Of a stretch of DNA of 64,000 nt, positions 25,441 to 38,000 are shown in pieces. The translations under genes were made by a program, and so were the position numbers. The notes below the pieces were generated by a model. That model did not search any database. It saw only the letters and a program-made list of their open reading frames with translations, and was not told the origin of the DNA. Origin of the DNA: Megamerina dolium (lineage: Eukaryota; Arthropoda; Insecta; Diptera; Megamerinidae); contig OY978529.1 of NCBI GenBank assembly GCA_963854835.1, positions 46,673,821 to 46,737,820 of the forward strand, written 5' to 3'. Each line of letters begins with the position of its first letter. Within the stretch, counting starts at the first letter, position 1.

Positions 25441-26365
25441 AAAACAAACAAAAAACATAAATGGAAAAATGATAATTTTCCAATATACATATACGCATAC
25501 TTAAGTCATATTGACTGAAAACAACAACAACAACAAATACTTGCAATATTGCTCCTGTCAAGCAAAATAGGGAGTAAATTCATAGAAATATAATTGCATC
25601 AAATTTGACAAGCAGGTTCACTTTCGAATGAGAAATTTTGACTAAATAATTAATTTGATATCATAATTTGTAACATATTTAAGCATAACGAAATCTAATT
25701 ATTCACTGTATATTAGAGTATAAGCTTCAGATTTTTTGTATTTTATTTTTCACATACAAATATTAGCATCCTTTTCAATTGTTACTACATACCATACCTA
25801 CACGTAAATATCTATGCACTTAATTTACAAATCGTTTAGCTTCAAATACAAAAAGAAAGCAATAACATACATCTATGTATATGTATTAAGTAATATTAAA
25901 AAGAAAAAACAAAAAAGAAAAACAAAAATATATATAAAAAATAATTTATTTAAAAAATTCAAATAATTCTTTCTTTTTGGAAACTGGGAAAATTACAATG
26001 CATAGGAAATTGTAATACTTTGCTGCAATGGTTAACAAGCAAACAAAAGTTAATTACTTTTAAAACATTCTAAAAACTAGAGATGACTAGAGAATTTCAG
26101 TTTTGTTAAAATTCCCACAATAAGCATATTTTAATCGGTTGATTGTTATGGAAGCTTCCAAAACTTTGAATGCTTCATTGTACTTTGAAGAAGTTGTTTA
26201 CAAACGGGTTTTCGTGGCAATAATCAGAAGGGGTTGAAAACATTACATAGAGAATACAGAAACGCACTGGAATCGTTCGCTTCGAAAAATTCACTTGGTG
26301 GATGGAGTACGTCGTCGAATACTATTTCAGCAGGGATAGAACCCTCCTTGGACTTATTAAAAATG
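25441..26365. other. spacer downstream of Thor, no gene seen
   Basis: AT-rich spacer with simple runs. The frame at 26234-26470 runs into repeat sequence and is not supported. Confidence 0.5.
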
Positions 26366-27300
26366 ACCTGGACCGACCAAATTATACCCTGCATATGTAG
26401 ATATATACGAGGGCGGTCCCAGAACTACCCAAAGAAAACAACAAATTTGGGAAAACATAACATAACATAACAACATAATCTCCTTTTAGCTATATACACT
26501 TTTCCCAGCGATATTCTATAGCTGCGCTACCCAGTTTATATTATGAACTGTCTAGCGCATTAAAATAGCCATCTACCGCAGACTCCACCTCTTCATTATT
26601 TGCAAATCTTCTACCACCAAGCCATTTTTTTCAAATTTGGAAATAGAAAATAATCCGAAGGAGCTAAATCTGACGAATAAGGTGCGTACTGATGCAATTC
26701 GAGCTTTAACTCATTGATTTTGGCCTTCGCAATAGCGTGTGAACTGGTGTTTATGTTCTATTGGGAGCAAATGCAGCACCCATCTTGCACACAGCTTTTT
26801 CATCTCCAAATTTTCGGTCAACATACGATGTTTAGCACTTTTTGAAATGCCTGTAATTTCACCTAGCTCACACATCTTCAGCCGGCTGTCATCCAAAACC
26901 ATTTTGTGGATTTTATTTACTGCCGCCATCTATATGTCAGGTCGGGTAGTTCTGGTAGTTGTCGTATATATAAAAAGTTTGCTTGCATATCCATCTTTTT
27001 ATAAATTTCCACTACTTTGTATAGGAGTTACATTAAGAAGTAGGCGTGGCTGTTCAATTTTGTATGAAGGCTACTATAAAGAGTAGGCTTGGCTACTCAA
27101 TTTTTTGCAAATCTAATTATCATTACAATACTAATTCACTACTTGAATATTTTTGTTCTACGCTGAATAGGTTGTAAGTTATGGCGCTTAAAAATTTTTG
27201 TTTAATTCCCTCGACTTTGTATGGGAGCCATATAAAGAAGTGGGCGTAGCTTTCTAATTTTATGCCATCTTATTTCCGCTTAATCTTCGCTCGTCTAATT
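26366..27300 (-). repeat. inverted copy of the mini-me-like repeat, split by a mariner
   Basis: CCGACCAAATTATACCCTGCATATGTAG at 26372-26400 is the reverse complement of the right end of the 10278-11533 repeat (the piece is longer than 20 nt only in the DNA; key words are CCGACCAAA and TATACCCTGCATA). After the mariner ends at 26964, the repeat resumes with TATAAAAAGTTTGCTTG and units containing TAGGCGTGGC, TTGTATGGGAGCC and GTGGGCGTAGC. All of these are reverse-complement counterparts of words in the 10.3-kb repeat. Right boundary is indistinct. Confidence 0.65.
26408..26964 (-). mobile_element. internally deleted mariner-like element with TIRs
   Basis: Inserted at a TA dinucleotide (26406-26407 and 26965-26966), as mariners do. 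Terminal inverted repeats are imperfect: CGAGGGCGGTCCCAGAACTACCC at the left against the reverse complement of GGGTAGTTCTGGTAGTTGTCG at the right, sharing CGA and AGAACTACCC. On the minus strand 26711-26929 encodes the transposase N-terminus: IHKMVLDDSRLKMCELGEITGIS, then LTENLEMKKLCARWVLHLLP. These match the mariner segment V..I.GIS....IL...L.MRKL.ARWVPRLL. At 557 bp it lacks most of the roughly 1.3-kb element and the catalytic core. It lies inside the older dispersed repeat, which it splits cleanly. Confidence 0.75.
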
Positions 27301-28289
27301 CCGAATATAATGTCATTATCCATTATTTAAGAGTTTCATATCTGTTTCCGCATGGTTCTGCTTCTAAAACTACACTTACGGGGTCCAATATACTATAGAA
27401 TTATGAACGGATACCTAACAATGTTTGTTTGGTACTTCTAACATCATATTCTTGGTTTTATTTATTTTAGTTGTTGATATTTTTCTAACACTAGTACCAG
27501 TACGAAAACATCACTAGTGTAGTGTTCAATCATAGAATGTTCGTGCAGACCTTTAGTGTATAAATATGCATATATGTACATATAGGGGTATATACCACGT
27601 ACATACAGTAGAATGATTTTAAAGTAAAGAGAAGATAAAGCAACACATGGCAGCACATGGTACGCAGCCGGCAATATTGCCGGCATATTCAAATTAAATA
27701 TGTAAACAAAGCTCAACCGACGAAATGAACCAACCGACCGACAACGATATGACAGCGATGACAAGCAGCGAAACATTCTTAACTGCGCAATTTCGAATAC
27801 GTACTTACTTTTTTTTTTGTTTCTTCGTCTTCTTCTTCTTCATCGTCGCTGTATATTCCACTTTGATTCTCAGCTTTCATTTTCTTGCTTTGGACAGTTT
27901 CCATTACTCGCATACACATACAAATGTAAATGTAAATACAAAACTCGTGTGTAATTCATAATTATGTATGTATGGGTGTGTTGAACATTTTCTGGACATG
28001 ATATTCTTGTGTCAAAATGTGAGCACACGCGCAAATTATTATTATTGCTTTTTTCAAATGTGTGCCATTCATTCTCATCAAGCATAGACATCTCAGTAAT
28101 ATCGCACTAAATTTGGTACAATGTAGGTAGATACATATTTCCAACTTTAATACTTTTCCGAACCTTAAACGAAAAATCCCACATATCTATTTCCTCGGAA
28201 CAAGAGATGAAACATCTCGAACTCGATCCGGAAAAGAAACCGCCGCAAAAAAGTCGAACAATCTGGCACTGGATGCAAAAGGATTAGGA
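27301..28289. other. intergenic, no gene seen
   Basis: AT-rich spacer. Overlapping short frames on both strands between 27462 and 28144 show no domain and no splice structure. Confidence 0.5.
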
Positions 28290-29010
28290 ACTTACTTTCT
28301 GATGTCATCCCACGGGAAATAGTACGATTCTTAGCAGTTCGGCCTGCTCAAATGTCCGTCGACAGTCTATCTGGATCCACGCCGACAGATTTCCAAGCTG
28401 CTGCAGCTGTACGGTCTTTAGTCTGGAGGCTAAAGACCGTACAAACCTTAAAAGGAGCACTCCCGGTCCCAGTAATGAGTTACTGATACCATCTAAAGGA
28501 CAGGCTTTACAAAGCATGCCTTCTGAGTTTCATTATTCAAAGCCTACTCTGGCAGAGACAATTAGCTCCATTATATGTATATGATTTGGTTCGGTGCAGC
28601 AATGCACTCTCGACAGGGTCTACGAGTCACGAATCGCCTCTGTAAAGTCTCAATTTGCACGCTATGGTTTTAAGCCCAGATAGATAACTATTAACTGTCC
28701 GGACGAGAAAACCGTGGCCTGGCTAAAAGAGACGGTACCTGCCCGAAATAATAGTTCCAGACGAGGCAGAAGTACCTACAGCCCAAATCATTGTCACAAA
28801 CTTCCCAGGTACAGCATCTTAGTAAAATGAGCGAATTTTTGGGTAAAATATCTACGCAGAATTCGAGCATTCGTGTTAACGGGTGGCGAGTGTTGAACAA
28901 ACTGCAAAATGTCGATCTTGTAGACCGCTTATCGTCCGAATCTATGGCATCTATGGCTTTGACAGCGTCCAGCTCATCGCCGAAGTCGTAAGAACGCTGA
29001 AAACGGGGCA
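28290..29010 (+). pseudogene. LINE ORF1 (gag-like) remnant
   Basis: Translation near 28450-28740 gives LKRSTPGPSNELLIPSK, then INCPDEKTVAWLKETVPAR. Near 28850-28900 it gives TQNSSIRVNGWRVLN. These resemble the IxCxDExxAxWLKExV and NPxLxTxxWxVxR blocks of gag-like ORF1 proteins encoded by R1/LOA-type fly LINEs, which coat element RNA. Several stops and frameshifts intervene. No zinc knuckles are seen. Assignment by motif reading only. Confidence 0.5.
28409..28442. repeat. perfect 13-bp hairpin
   Basis: Arm GTACGGTCTTTAG (28409-28421), loop TCTGGAGG, arm CTAAAGACCGTAC (28430-28442). It lies inside the LINE ORF1 remnant. Confidence 0.9.
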
Positions 29011-29151
29011 CTCGATAGGTTGGTACAATACAGTGCTAAAGGCAAAAAACTTTCCAAAGGCTCAGTATTTTGTTGCCTTTCACCAGTTCGTTCAAGTCCA
29101 GCACCACATTCTGTGTTCGGGAAATCCTTCATCCTGCCATTTTGTAACCTA

Positions 29152-29367
29152 TTAGTTCATATTTGGAAGTAATCCTATACCTTTTCGGGTTTTAGAAGCT
29201 AGTTTAAGGACTTCCCTTATTGTATTCGGATTCTGTCGCTTCCTTGCTGCAGATTTAGGGGGAGTCTTATCATCCACTCTCCTTCTTTTTCTGTCCGCAA
29301 ACTCTTCTTTTTTTTTATAGTCTTGGGCCTGGATGATTGCTTCTTCCATGCAATCAACTCTACACAT
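29152..29367 (-). pseudogene. basic coiled fragment, possibly LINE ORF1
   Basis: A 71-residue frame, strongly basic (KKKEEFADRKRRRVDDK, PKSAARKRQNPNTIREVLK). Its composition suits the N-terminal part of a LINE ORF1 protein, but its orientation is opposite to the neighbour at 28290-29010. I do not recognise a specific family. Confidence 0.25.
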
Positions 29368-30230
29368 AAGAAAATTGATCTTCTTACTGACGGCAATTGG
29401 TGACTATCGCTGCAGGCTCTTTTATAAGTTTACGGTCTTTTGTGTTCATTTTGTATGGCAACCCATTAAAGGGATGGATGTAGGGTGTAACTATGCTTGC
29501 GAAAAAACATCGCTTTCTGGGCAGTTATGAACTTATTTGTCTATTTTTCTGGTGCTTCTTAACTATTTTCGTCCCTTTAAAGGGCTGGGGTTGGACATAA
29601 GTATGTTTGAAGAATATATTATGATGATAAAATGAATGGGCATGGGAAATACACGTTCCTCCTCTTGGGGAATTTAATTAAAATGAAAATTTTATAGATA
29701 ATATCCTAAAAGGAATGGATATAGGTACTTAATATATTTTGGGAAAATATTGAAAATTATTAAATTACTTGGTGACGCTATATTCGCACTATAATCAAGT
29801 CTAATTATTATAAAATTAAAGTCGCTGAAACACGCTTGAGGTAAATGTTCAAAAATAAGTGAAACGTGCTTAAAAAATTTTGCCTCATACATTGTTATAC
29901 GCATATAAAATAAAGAAAGTGCAAAGCTCAAGAATTTTTTCTACTTTGATTTTTTTTTCTTTTTAGTTTATAATTTCATTTTTTTTTTATTTTTTTTTAT
30001 TCCTCTCTTTCTTTCTATCACCATTGACGGCTAAATTGCGAATAAGCATATTTTTATGTTTAGTTGACATTTATGCATATATTAATATTCTATGCTAACA
30101 TATTATATGGTATTATCGCAATTAAGTAGGGGTTTTATATGTATAGCATTTAGTATTAGTGATCGGCTGGCACGAATGACGCTGTACGACATCTTTGTGT
30201 TTGCAATATGATAAGATACGATCAATCGAG

Positions 30231-30261
<31 letters not shown>

Positions 30262-30660
30262 ATTAATATTCATTTATTCATATTTTATTATACCTTTGAT
30301 GCTGCTTAGTTTGTGACGCACGCATATTAATTTTTTATTCTTCTTCTTCTTCTTCTACATTAACAGAATTTCTCGTTCTTTTATTTATAGTAATTTGAAT
30401 TTTTAATAAATACTACTTATTTTGAATCTACATGTAATAAAAACGAAACACACAATGTATTTATTTATTTTTTTGTATAAATATACTTATGTACTAGTGT
30501 ATACATATAGTACAATATATAAATGAAATAAATTTCACACAAAGTGAAAACGAAAATGAAAAAAAACGCATATACTCGCCTGCAGCACGTGTGCGATAAA
30601 TAGGACAAACAACACATAGTTTATGGGGCTAAATAAACCTTCAAATTAAATCAAATATTT
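29368..30660. other. intergenic, trinucleotide repeats
   Basis: Contains (CAT)n at about 30229-30260 and (TTC)n near 30341-30355. No gene seen. Confidence 0.5.
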
Positions 30661-30680
30661 AGACAGATCACAGAGACGTG

Positions 30681-30725
30681 TATAAAAAGGCCACATTTCC
30701 TCTTTGTTTAACTCATTCAGTCCAA
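30681..30725 (+). promoter_or_regulatory. candidate orphan core promoter (TATA + Inr)
   Basis: TATAAAAAGG at 30681-30690 is followed by TTCAGTCC with the initiator A at 30719, matching the arthropod TCAGTY initiator. Spacing is 38 bp, slightly long. The first downstream ATG (30787) opens only about 20 codons before a stop. No gene is attached, so it could drive a noncoding RNA, a distant-exon gene, or be chance. Confidence 0.35.
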
Positions 30726-32084
30726 AGACAATCTATCAGCTGGATTTAATTAGAACGCATTTAGAAATTTGAATTTGTATTGGAGCATGTCAATGTTACA
30801 CATACATATGTATGTATGTATGTATATATCAGGGCCGACGCCAAAAATTAGTGAAGTGTGAGGAGATCAAAATTACTTATGCAATGTGAATCCTGAGCGA
30901 AATTTAGCGACATCATCATTTTTGTTAATAGTATGAATTCTTATGAACGTGAAAAATTGTTGTTTACCTACTTGCAATACGATATGGACGCTAAGTTACA
31001 AATAGTTAATTGTATACTGCAATATATTTGCAGTTTTTATTACATTATCACGAAATTCATTATGAGTGCAAAATAGAAATGATTTTTTTTTTTTTTATTT
31101 AGAAAATTAGTGTGTAAATTCTATGCAAAAGATACGCACTACAAGCAAATTTCAAAGAGACTTTTTTACAAAGAAAATTATGTTGAATTTCTTCAACTGT
31201 CAACTGAAACAGTTGTACTGTATTTGGCAAAAGTAGAGAGGATATTTGTATTAATTTTATATATCAAAATCATTCATATTTCATAGTTTAAACAAAATTG
31301 TTTCATTATAAATTGTTCATTATCGTTAATTGTTTGGGATCATAGATACAAATCACATTTTTGCGTTTTTTTATCATCGCACCGATTTTACCAAAAGAGC
31401 ACAGTTTCAAGAATTTTTTCTAAACATTCTTTTATCGTATTTCCTTTTGAGGATGCTCAATGAATGCTCGGTGATTTTTTTGATCCCTTTGGGGGGAATC
31501 ATGTCTTCACAAAAACATCAATTTTGTAGAGAATGAAGATAGGGTGCTAGTGTATTCGAGAGAACTATTAATAAGAAACATTAATGAATGCCAATAATAC
31601 ATTTTTTCTATCAGGATGCGACCCCTGAACTTTAAGCTTTGCCCTCGAATTGCCGCCCTTTTAACCACCCCCTTAAAAAGTATTTTTCGAATTTTTATTT
31701 CAACTTTTTCCACATTTATTTTCCAAATCTTTGGATTTGAATATACATTTTTGCCAAATTTTTTAATCTTGCGCTTGTTTAATACTACTCAGACTCCCCT
31801 ACACACACACACACACACACACAATTTATCAAACATGATAGACAGTTCTGCTGTTTCAATTCTCTTTCCTGAAAACTCCACCAGTGGCTCTCAGGTCCTG
31901 AACAAAATTGAACTTTTCGTGATGGTGAATTTTTACTGTTTTTTTTTTATTTCAAATGTCAATTCTCTCTTTTCATGCAGAATATCTTTTTGATTATGGT
32001 TTTTTGTTGAATTTAAGTAAGACATACAGTGTTTAATAAAGAAGGCGTATTTTCTTTTTTTTTATAAGGCTCTACCAATTCTAA
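30726..32084. other. intergenic, no gene seen
   Basis: AT-rich spacer with (AC)n at about 31801-31822. The frame at 31616-31993 is Phe/Ser/Thr-rich and spans the microsatellite; I do not support it as a gene. Confidence 0.5.
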
Positions 32085-32345
32085 AAGATAGTTCCAAAAG
32101 ACGCTGATATTCCAGTCATTCCATTCCAAGCCAGTTGGAAATTCCAATTGTTGGCAGATTTTCTAGTACTTGATCGTTTCATTGCACCGTAGGTTAGCTA
32201 ATCCTTTTCGTCGGGGTCCATCACCGGGCATGGAATACAAGACTTCCTTTACTGGAGAGTCTTCATCCATTCGCTCGACATAATGAAGAAGATTAGTAAT
32301 TGTATTGAGTGTTCTACATTTTAACATCCAATACGTTTGCCAGTT
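32085..32345 (-). pseudogene. LINE ORF2 C-terminal fragment
   Basis: Minus-strand frame gives LLHYVERMDEDSPVKEVLYSMPGDGPRRKGLANLRC. This matches the conserved LxHVxRMDExxPxKKVLxxxPGGxRRxGRPxLRW tail of I/R1/RTE-like LINEs, seen also at 16485-17000 and 60120-60330. Only this block survives. Confidence 0.55.
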
Positions 32346-33075
32346 ACACATTTAAATGGTGCGGAGAAGCTTATTTTTTTTTTGTTAATGTTGGCGACAA
32401 CCTCCTAATAATACCTAATTTAGTTTTTATCTTCCTATCCTTTTCAAGTGCATACCTATGGAAGTGCATATATGGCTAGTGGGTATTATATTTTAATTCG
32501 TTTTTTTTTATACTGTAGTTTCAGTTTACACTTTACTTCACTTATTATGTAGATATAAAAAATAATAAATTTTTTTTATTAAAAATATGCTGATGACAAC
32601 AAAAATTCAATATTTTACCCTGCATTATACAATATGATAACATGTACTTGTATGTACTCGTATGTATGTAAAATTCTATATACATACATATATGATATAT
32701 TATTTATATGTAATTAGGAAATTATAATATTTTACCTCCTATGGAACGTGACTTTCTTTTAAATTAAATATTATCGCAATAAAACACGTCTTGCAAGGAT
32801 GATGCAATTTAAATTAATTTGAATCATAATCATAAGAAATGATAATAACAGCAATAAATAAAGTCAGCAATAAAAATACGTGCAAGCTTCTAGTAATATA
32901 TCAAATATATGCATATTAGAGTGATAATTATTTAGCGACTTTCGAACTGACTTCAGTAAGATTTCTTCTGACTTAAAGTTGGCAGATCTATGAAAATGTT
33001 CGGCTTTTTTTTTTCTCTGTTCTAAATTTTATAAATTTCCGTTTCTTCCATTTTTACAGTTCTTACAATAATTAG
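32346..33075. other. intergenic, no gene seen
   Basis: AT-rich spacer. A TACCCTGCATTATACAATATG word at about 32617 recalls the left end of the 10278 repeat, suggesting a scrap of that family. Confidence 0.4.
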
Positions 33076-33204
33076 TATTGCCAATTGTTTGCCACTCGAA
33101 GGAAAAATATTTTTCATATCAAAGTTGTGCTTCAACCAGAGAAGAAACTCACGAACTCATACGTCAGAAAGCCAACGCTCTAATCACAGAGCCTAAGGCA
33201 CCCA
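33076..33204 (-). mobile_element. tRNA-derived SINE, copy E (head-side fragment)
   Basis: Covers the tRNA-like head and the start of the body (words equivalent to GCCAATTGTTTGCC and AAAGTTGTGCTTCA, ending GGCACCC). The B box is damaged. An old copy. Confidence 0.65.
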
Positions 33205-33430
33205 TATTAGGGCTGAATATGTAAAATAGTGGCTCAACGTTAAATATCTATCACGACTTTGTATGCGATCTACATTAACTAGTAGCACGACTTGCCGCCA
33301 ATATTTTTGCAAAACTATTTCTGCTTGTAATACTCATCTATGCCTGCAATATGATGAATACCTTAACTATCATAACTTTGAATGGGAGCTACATTAAATA
33401 GTAGGCATGACCCACTGATCCCTAGCTGTG
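33205..33430 (-). repeat. scrap of the mini-me-like dispersed repeat
   Basis: Two units with 'ACTTTGTATGCGATCTACATTAA' / 'ACTTTGAATGGGAGCTACATTAA' style wording followed by AGTAGxxxxGAC. They correspond to the reverse complement of the CCCATACAAAGT...CCACGCC units in the 10.3-kb repeat. Confidence 0.45.
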
Positions 33431-34127
33431 TAACATTTTGTGTGAAGTATTAAAATTAAGGGTTGAATTATTATATGAGTCATTATTTTTGAGAGTGGAA
33501 AAAAATTTACTTTGAAAAAAAATATTAGTTAATGGTCATTTCAGTAAGATATAGATGTTTTTTTTATAAATTAATCAAATGAATTTTAGCTATAAAATGT
33601 TATCGCCATTAAAAGGACAAAAAAAAAAACATTTTTTTTTTAAGTGGAAAAAGTCCAGTTGAAATAATCATAAAAACCTTTGTCTAATCGGAGTTATTGT
33701 TGATTGCTGCGGTTTCAATATATCATACATTATGAAGTATTCAAGTATTCATTTGATCAATTTGTTTTAGATAATGCAGTTGAAAAAACAATTTAACTAA
33801 TATAGGTGGGTGTATCCATTGGCATACGTATTTTTTCTTAATTTGAAAAAGATACATGATAATTTTCAAAACTGCAGCTCTATTTTCACTATTTACCTAT
33901 GATTAGTCTATGTTTAATTTATTTAATCTATTTAATTAACAAAGTGAGCATATTTGATGATCTCGTTTTTCAATAGGTGTATAGAAGAAAATCAAGAGAC
34001 ACCTTTTTGAAATCTATCAAAGTTAATAATTTTGGCGATGCCTAAACAGATTTTGACATTTGAGGTTTTGACAAAAAGAAATACAACGAGATAAAATAAC
34101 AGTCTGTTCACAAGTGTTGTGTTCATA
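33431..34127. other. intergenic, no gene seen
   Basis: AT-rich spacer without recognisable features. Confidence 0.5.
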
Positions 34128-34666
34128 TAGCCCTGACAGCCGGCAGCGTTAATCCGGATTAAGGAGTTAATTCGAATTAACTCGGGCATTAACTGCAGCT
34201 AACCCGCATTAGCTCTACGAGTTAATTCTCAAAATTAAAGAGGATTAGGGAAATTTTCGATGGCAACGCTGCTGAAAATTAACAGCTGTTTTCTATTGTG
34301 AATTTTTTCTCGATCCATTTTACCAAATATTAGGTGTGTTCGCTTATAAGAAACTTTCAACAATTATTAACAGTTTTCGACTTGAAAAGCATTGGCGAAA
34401 AAATAAATCCAGCTATCAATTTCGAACTGTAAATGTCAATTTACAAGTTTCTGGTAGTTCTCAGTTCACGTACTTCTTGTTTATTTTCTCATATCGAGAG
34501 TGACAGATGACAGAAATTGATGGTGATAGTAATGTAAGTGAGCAAACCTAATAAAACAGCAATCAGCTGTTTACTTAATCCGCAATACTGCCGTCTTTCA
34601 GGTTAGTATTTTATTCGGATTAAGTGCGCCGTTAATCCGGATTAACGCTGCCATCTGTCTAGGCTA
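34128..34666. mobile_element. MITE copy 1, about 35-bp TIRs
   Basis: The left terminus starts TAGCCCTGACAG and runs through GGCAGCGTTAATCCGGATTAA. The right terminus is its inverted copy, ending TTAATCCGGATTAACGCTGCC...CTGTCTAGGCTA, with about four mismatches in 35. The 539-bp body is noncoding and clearly homologous to 44101-44569. The right flank is TTA; the left flank is ATA, so the duplication has one mismatch. The inner TIR contains the perfect palindrome TTAATCCGGATTAA, and a second palindrome TTAATTCGAATTAA lies just inside the left end. Confidence 0.8.
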
Positions 34667-36102
34667 TTATACAACTTTCATTTACAACATAAAACTTTTC
34701 AACACCTTGTGAACTGTGTAATTATATAACGGACTTTTGTTATCAAGATTTTTTGTAGTCTGTTCATGTCAGTCCAATATGGTCTCAGTCTTCTATGGAT
34801 CCTATTTATTTTTAGCAGAACTGTGAAGGAGAACATCAATTATGAATTATGAACAATCATCGTTACAAATCAATTATTTGTTGTATTTTCTTTATTTTGA
34901 TTTTGCATAAAATTAGAACGACATTTACCTAAAACTAATGTAACACATTATTTTTTTTTTTTTTTGTTATTTGTTATACAAAAACTTAAAACGTAAAAGC
35001 TTAAAACATTAAAACAAACATATTTTTAATATAGATACCTATATAATAAAAAAAAAATTTAATTCAAAATTCAAAAAAAATGTATTAAATAACTATGTAC
35101 ACTACATACTACATATGTATGTTATATGTGCACTATTCATACGAAAGTATGTGAGATTATAAATATGTTTCTTTGTTATATGCAAAATTTCTACATCCTA
35201 GTATATGCATACATAGGTGTATGATTTTCGATCTTATCGCATATGTATGCATTTTTATGTTTTTATTTTGTGTATAACGAAGGTAAATTAAAAGCTAAAT
35301 AAATGTTTAACAATTACATTCATATATTCATGATTTTTATTTTTGTTTTATTTGATTTTATATTTTTTATTGACACTCATAGAAAAATCGTTTTTTATTT
35401 GGTCATTTATATTTTTTAATGATTATATGAAATGATATTTTTTTCTCTTATTATTTTTGTTTGATTTAAATATACCCTTAATATGATTTAGCATAGTTAA
35501 ATGCATATCTGTTTTAATATTTGTATATATACATAGTTTATATGATTTTTAAAAACAAATTAGTATTACAACAACTTACAGCCTGTGTTCTATTATCGTA
35601 ATTATTATTATTATTATTATTAATATTATTATTATCATCATTATTAGGGCAAATACTTATGTATATAAATAGTTTCGTTTCGATATTTTCTTCTCCATTT
35701 TATTTTTTTTATCGATACAAAATTTTTTAATAATAATTTTTGTTAGCGAAATATAAGTTAAAGCTCAACATTATATAAATGAATAAATATATAAATATGT
35801 AGAAAAAGAAGAATTACTAATATAAAGTGCACGTTATGACTTTTTAATCGAAAATCAATTCATTTCAAATATCAAATATAATTTAAACAATTGTCAAAAA
35901 TTGTTCAACTCAAAAATAACAATACCGTTCATTAGTCACTATCGATACAAATATCACGATATATAAATTTTTAATATATTTCACTGTTCGACTAGTTGAT
36001 GTTGATGCATTCTGTATATCTTTTTGTGTTGAATCCAAAAAAATGCTCAATTATTTACAACAATCAATTGAGATCCAAAAACTACCATATCGAATAACCA
36101 AT
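34667..36102. other. intergenic, no gene seen
   Basis: Very AT-rich, with an (ATT)n tract at about 35598-35643. No gene is seen. Confidence 0.5.
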
Positions 36103-36114
36103 CAAAAGCAGATA

Positions 36115-36480
36115 TAAATAAATAAATATGTGGCAATTAAAGCCCCGAAGTGCTCTTTGGCCGAGCTTCTCTTCCATTACTGTTGTGCGTGTTAAATTTT
36201 GGACAGTATTAGAAGGGACCTATTTATTTTAGCCGGTTCCGAAAGGCAGAACCCTTGTGACATCACTTTTCCTGAGCTTTGTCACAGAATCCTTTTAGAA
36301 TTTTTTTCATGGCAAATTGTTACTGTCGGAAGAATTGGCAATTGTTTGCCGACAGGTGGGTACCGTTCGAAAGAAAAATCTTTTCGATATTAAATTTGTG
36401 GTGCTTCAGCCGGGGATCAGAAGAACCCACGACCTGCAGATCAGAAGGCCAAAGCACTAACCACTAAGCTACGGCACCCA
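36115..36480 (-). mobile_element. tRNA-derived SINE, copy F (full length, 12-bp TSD)
   Basis: Complete copy with a (TTTA)n-type tail (minus orientation), full body and tRNA-like head. Exact target-site duplications CAAAAGCAGATA flank it at 36103-36114 and 36481-36492. It has moderately more substitutions than copies C and J, including a short insertion near the B box. Confidence 0.88.
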
Positions 36481-36492
36481 CAAAAGCAGATA

Positions 36493-36829
36493 GTTATAGT
36501 GTTTCATATTTCACTTCCAATTTATATGCAATTAGCTTTGTATTTTCAGTTTCACTTTGAAATTATGCAAGACTTGCAATTAGAAGTATAAATAAATGAA
36601 TGGACAAAATATTATAGAATAGAATGTTGCTCCAAGAAAACTGGATTTTTTGTTAGTCCTATATTATGCAGAGTTGGGCCAAGTTGGGCCCAGCCCAATA
36701 ATGTTGCCATATTGCAGTGTAAGTATTCAGTTACGGTACCGATATTTGAAGTAGTCTTACTATTGCGCCGAATTAAATTTAAATGGAATATTAAAACGAG
36801 CCCGCATATCTAGTCCGGCTTTGCGCAGC
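36493..36829. other. short spacer, no gene seen
   Basis: Contains a GTTGGGCCAAGTTGGGCCCAG palindromic patch near 36675. Otherwise featureless. Confidence 0.4.
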
Positions 36830-36995
36830 TGAGCCCTTGCGAAAGCATCTCTTTTGAGCTCTGTCAAAGAGCTTTTTCAGAAGTTTTGTCATGGCAAGTT
36901 CTTACTGTCGCAACAATTGTCAACTGCTTGCCGAAAGTTAAGGGTATCGTTGAAAGAAAGAAAAATATCTCACCCGAGATTCGAGTTCACAACCA
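36830..36995 (-). mobile_element. tRNA-derived SINE, copy G (degenerate)
   Basis: Body words survive (GAGCTCTGTCAAAGAGC, AGTTTTGTCATGGCAAGTT, CTTGCCGAAAG). The head is barely recognisable (CCCGAGATTCGAGTTCACAA). The oldest-looking member. Confidence 0.6.
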
Positions 36996-38000
<1,005 letters not shown>

